A stretch of DNA of 64,000 nucleotides. It comes from Gemmata massiliana (GTDB taxonomy: Bacteria; Planctomycetota; Planctomycetia; Gemmatales; Gemmataceae). Made by a program: the position numbers and the translations under genes. The stretch lies in NCBI GenBank assembly GCA_000531095.1, contig HG799465.1, positions 445,908 to 509,907 of the forward strand, read 5' to 3'. This document shows, in pieces, positions 63,211 to 64,000 of the stretch. Numbering within the stretch: the stretch's first letter is position 1; each line of letters begins with the position of its first letter. The notes beneath the pieces were generated by a model, which made no database searches, was not told the origin of the DNA, and worked only from the letters and a program-made list of their open reading frames with translations.

Positions 63211-63232
63211 TGTGGCCCTATTGGAATTGCGG

Positions 63233-63991
63233 TTACTTCTTCGCGGGAGCGAGCAGCGCGTCAGCCTTCGTCGGGTTCTTCTGTACGTAGTCCGCGATGC
63301 CGTTGAAGAACTCCAGGAACTGCTCCGCCCCCTGCTCCGCCACGCGGGGGGCCGCTGGTCCGATCAGTCGCAGCGCCAGAGTCGCGGCCTTACTGTCGCT
63401 GACGAGGAAGACCTGCACGCTGGTGCTGAACGACGCGACGCCGTCCTTTGTCGCCTTCCGCGGGTGCGTGAGGATCGCGACCGCCTTCACCGGAACGGCG
63501 GGAGCGGCGGCGCCGGGCTTCACCTTACCCGTGGCGTACCACACGCGGCCGTCCTGGAACGTGCCGACCGTGCGCCACACGACCTCGCTGCCGTGCTCGT
63601 CGGTCCAGGCGAACAGCCCGTTCCCGGCGTCGGAAATGGGCACGGCCGGCACCTTCATCCGGTGCCACGCCGCCGCCACTCGGTCCGGGTGGTCGAACAG
63701 CCACTCGTACATCGAAACCGTACAGATGACGTCCGGAGCGCTCGCGCGAGTGGACACGGTCGGCTTCTGCACCACCTTCATGACGGCGTCGCGGTAGTCC
63801 GCGTGCACGATGTCGGCGAGGTTCACGCGGACCGCGCCGGCCGTGTTCGGAAGGGCCGCCGGCATCGCGGCCGGCATTGCGGGGGCCGGAGCACCCGGAT
63901 CGTCAGACACAGATACGGGGGGCGCGGCCTGCACCACTCCCGCCACCGTACCACCCAACAGCACGCCCAGTACCTTCGCAGGTCCGGTCAT
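63233..63991 (-). CDS. Secreted protein of unknown function
   Basis: 252 residues with signal peptide (KVLGVLLGGTVAGVVQAAP). After an Ala/Pro/Met-rich linker the mature part includes DVICTVSMYEWLFDHPDRVA, WHRMKVPAVPISDAGNGLFA and WYATGKVKPG, and a long C-terminal region ending in AEQFLEFFNGIADYVQKNPT. Probably periplasmic. No family recognised. AGGTG precedes the ATG at the window edge. Confidence 0.75.
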   Translation of the reverse strand: MTGPAKVLGVLLGGTVAGVVQAAPPVSVSDDPGAPAPAMPAAMPAALPNTAGAVRVNLADIVHADYRDAVMKVVQKPTVSTRASAPDVICTVSMYEWLFDHPDRVAAAWHRMKVPAVPISDAGNGLFAWTDEHGSEVVWRTVGTFQDGRVWYATGKVKPGAAAPAVPVKAVAILTHPRKATKDGVASFSTSVQVFLVSDSKAATLALRLIGPAAPRVAEQGAEQFLEFFNGIADYVQKNPTKADALLAPAKK

Positions 63992-64000
63992 TGGGCACCT

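Overview
The window is GC-rich bacterial chromosome and reads as a member of the Gemmataceae (Planctomycetes). Several lineage markers support this: a DUF1559 pseudopilin-like protein (62032-62949), two proteins with the Gemmata TIGR02996 repeat-companion motif (39678-40379, 60364-61038), a Gemmata-type MTEAEWL...HVRGCWVVDLVLGKE protein (56338-56928), an ECF sigma factor fused to WD40 repeats (19025-22018), a DUF1080 protein, an Uma2 protein and many secreted WD40 or lipoprotein genes. No tRNA, rRNA, CRISPR array or prophage was seen.

Layout. 1-836: end of an ISAs1-type insertion sequence that cuts into an older gene. 1049-7117: a frameshifted secreted protein, a metallo-beta-lactamase-fold/AAC(6')-ACT pair, an esterase, and an ArsC-like gene with an in-frame UGA that looks like selenocysteine. 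7214-18959: phosphoesterase, SDR reductase, ClpX, Uma2, lipoproteins, a SRAP protein lacking catalytic residues and DUF1080, separated by palindromic repeats. 19025-24182: sigma-WD40 fusion divergent from a membrane-protein/winged-helix-regulator operon; two near-identical palindromes link the regulator to a ferritin-like gene. 24139-29743: DHDPS-family lyase, AraC/PAS regulator, PEP carboxykinase and an alpha-ketoglutarate-semialdehyde-type dehydrogenase. 30170-41535: response regulators, ferredoxin, ferrochelatase, thiolase, AlkD-like protein, a DUF104/PIN toxin-antitoxin pair, groES-groEL and small membrane proteins.

41709-49205 is the most interesting region. A SAM-I (S-box) riboswitch precedes a minus-strand operon of a threonine-synthase-like PLP enzyme, a MoaD/ThiS-type sulfur carrier ending in Gly-Gly, two small unknown proteins, a ThiF/MoeB-type E1 enzyme, a toxin-antitoxin-like pair and a cysteine desulfurase. 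Together they suggest methionine-responsive, protein-thiocarboxylate-dependent sulfur insertion (homocysteine synthesis) with a ThrC-fold enzyme.

49314-63991: a zinc-ribbon/WD-type membrane protein, endonuclease/exonuclease/phosphatase protein, plant-type FabI, an ABC export pair, CPBP protease, DUF72, an HD-domain exonuclease-like protein, glutathione peroxidase, WD40 and DUF1559 proteins.

Four minus-strand genes (718-aa secreted protein, DHDPS-like, PEPCK, ABC ATPase) are each split by one missing base. Because two of them would be costly to lose, base-calling or assembly error is a serious alternative to decay.
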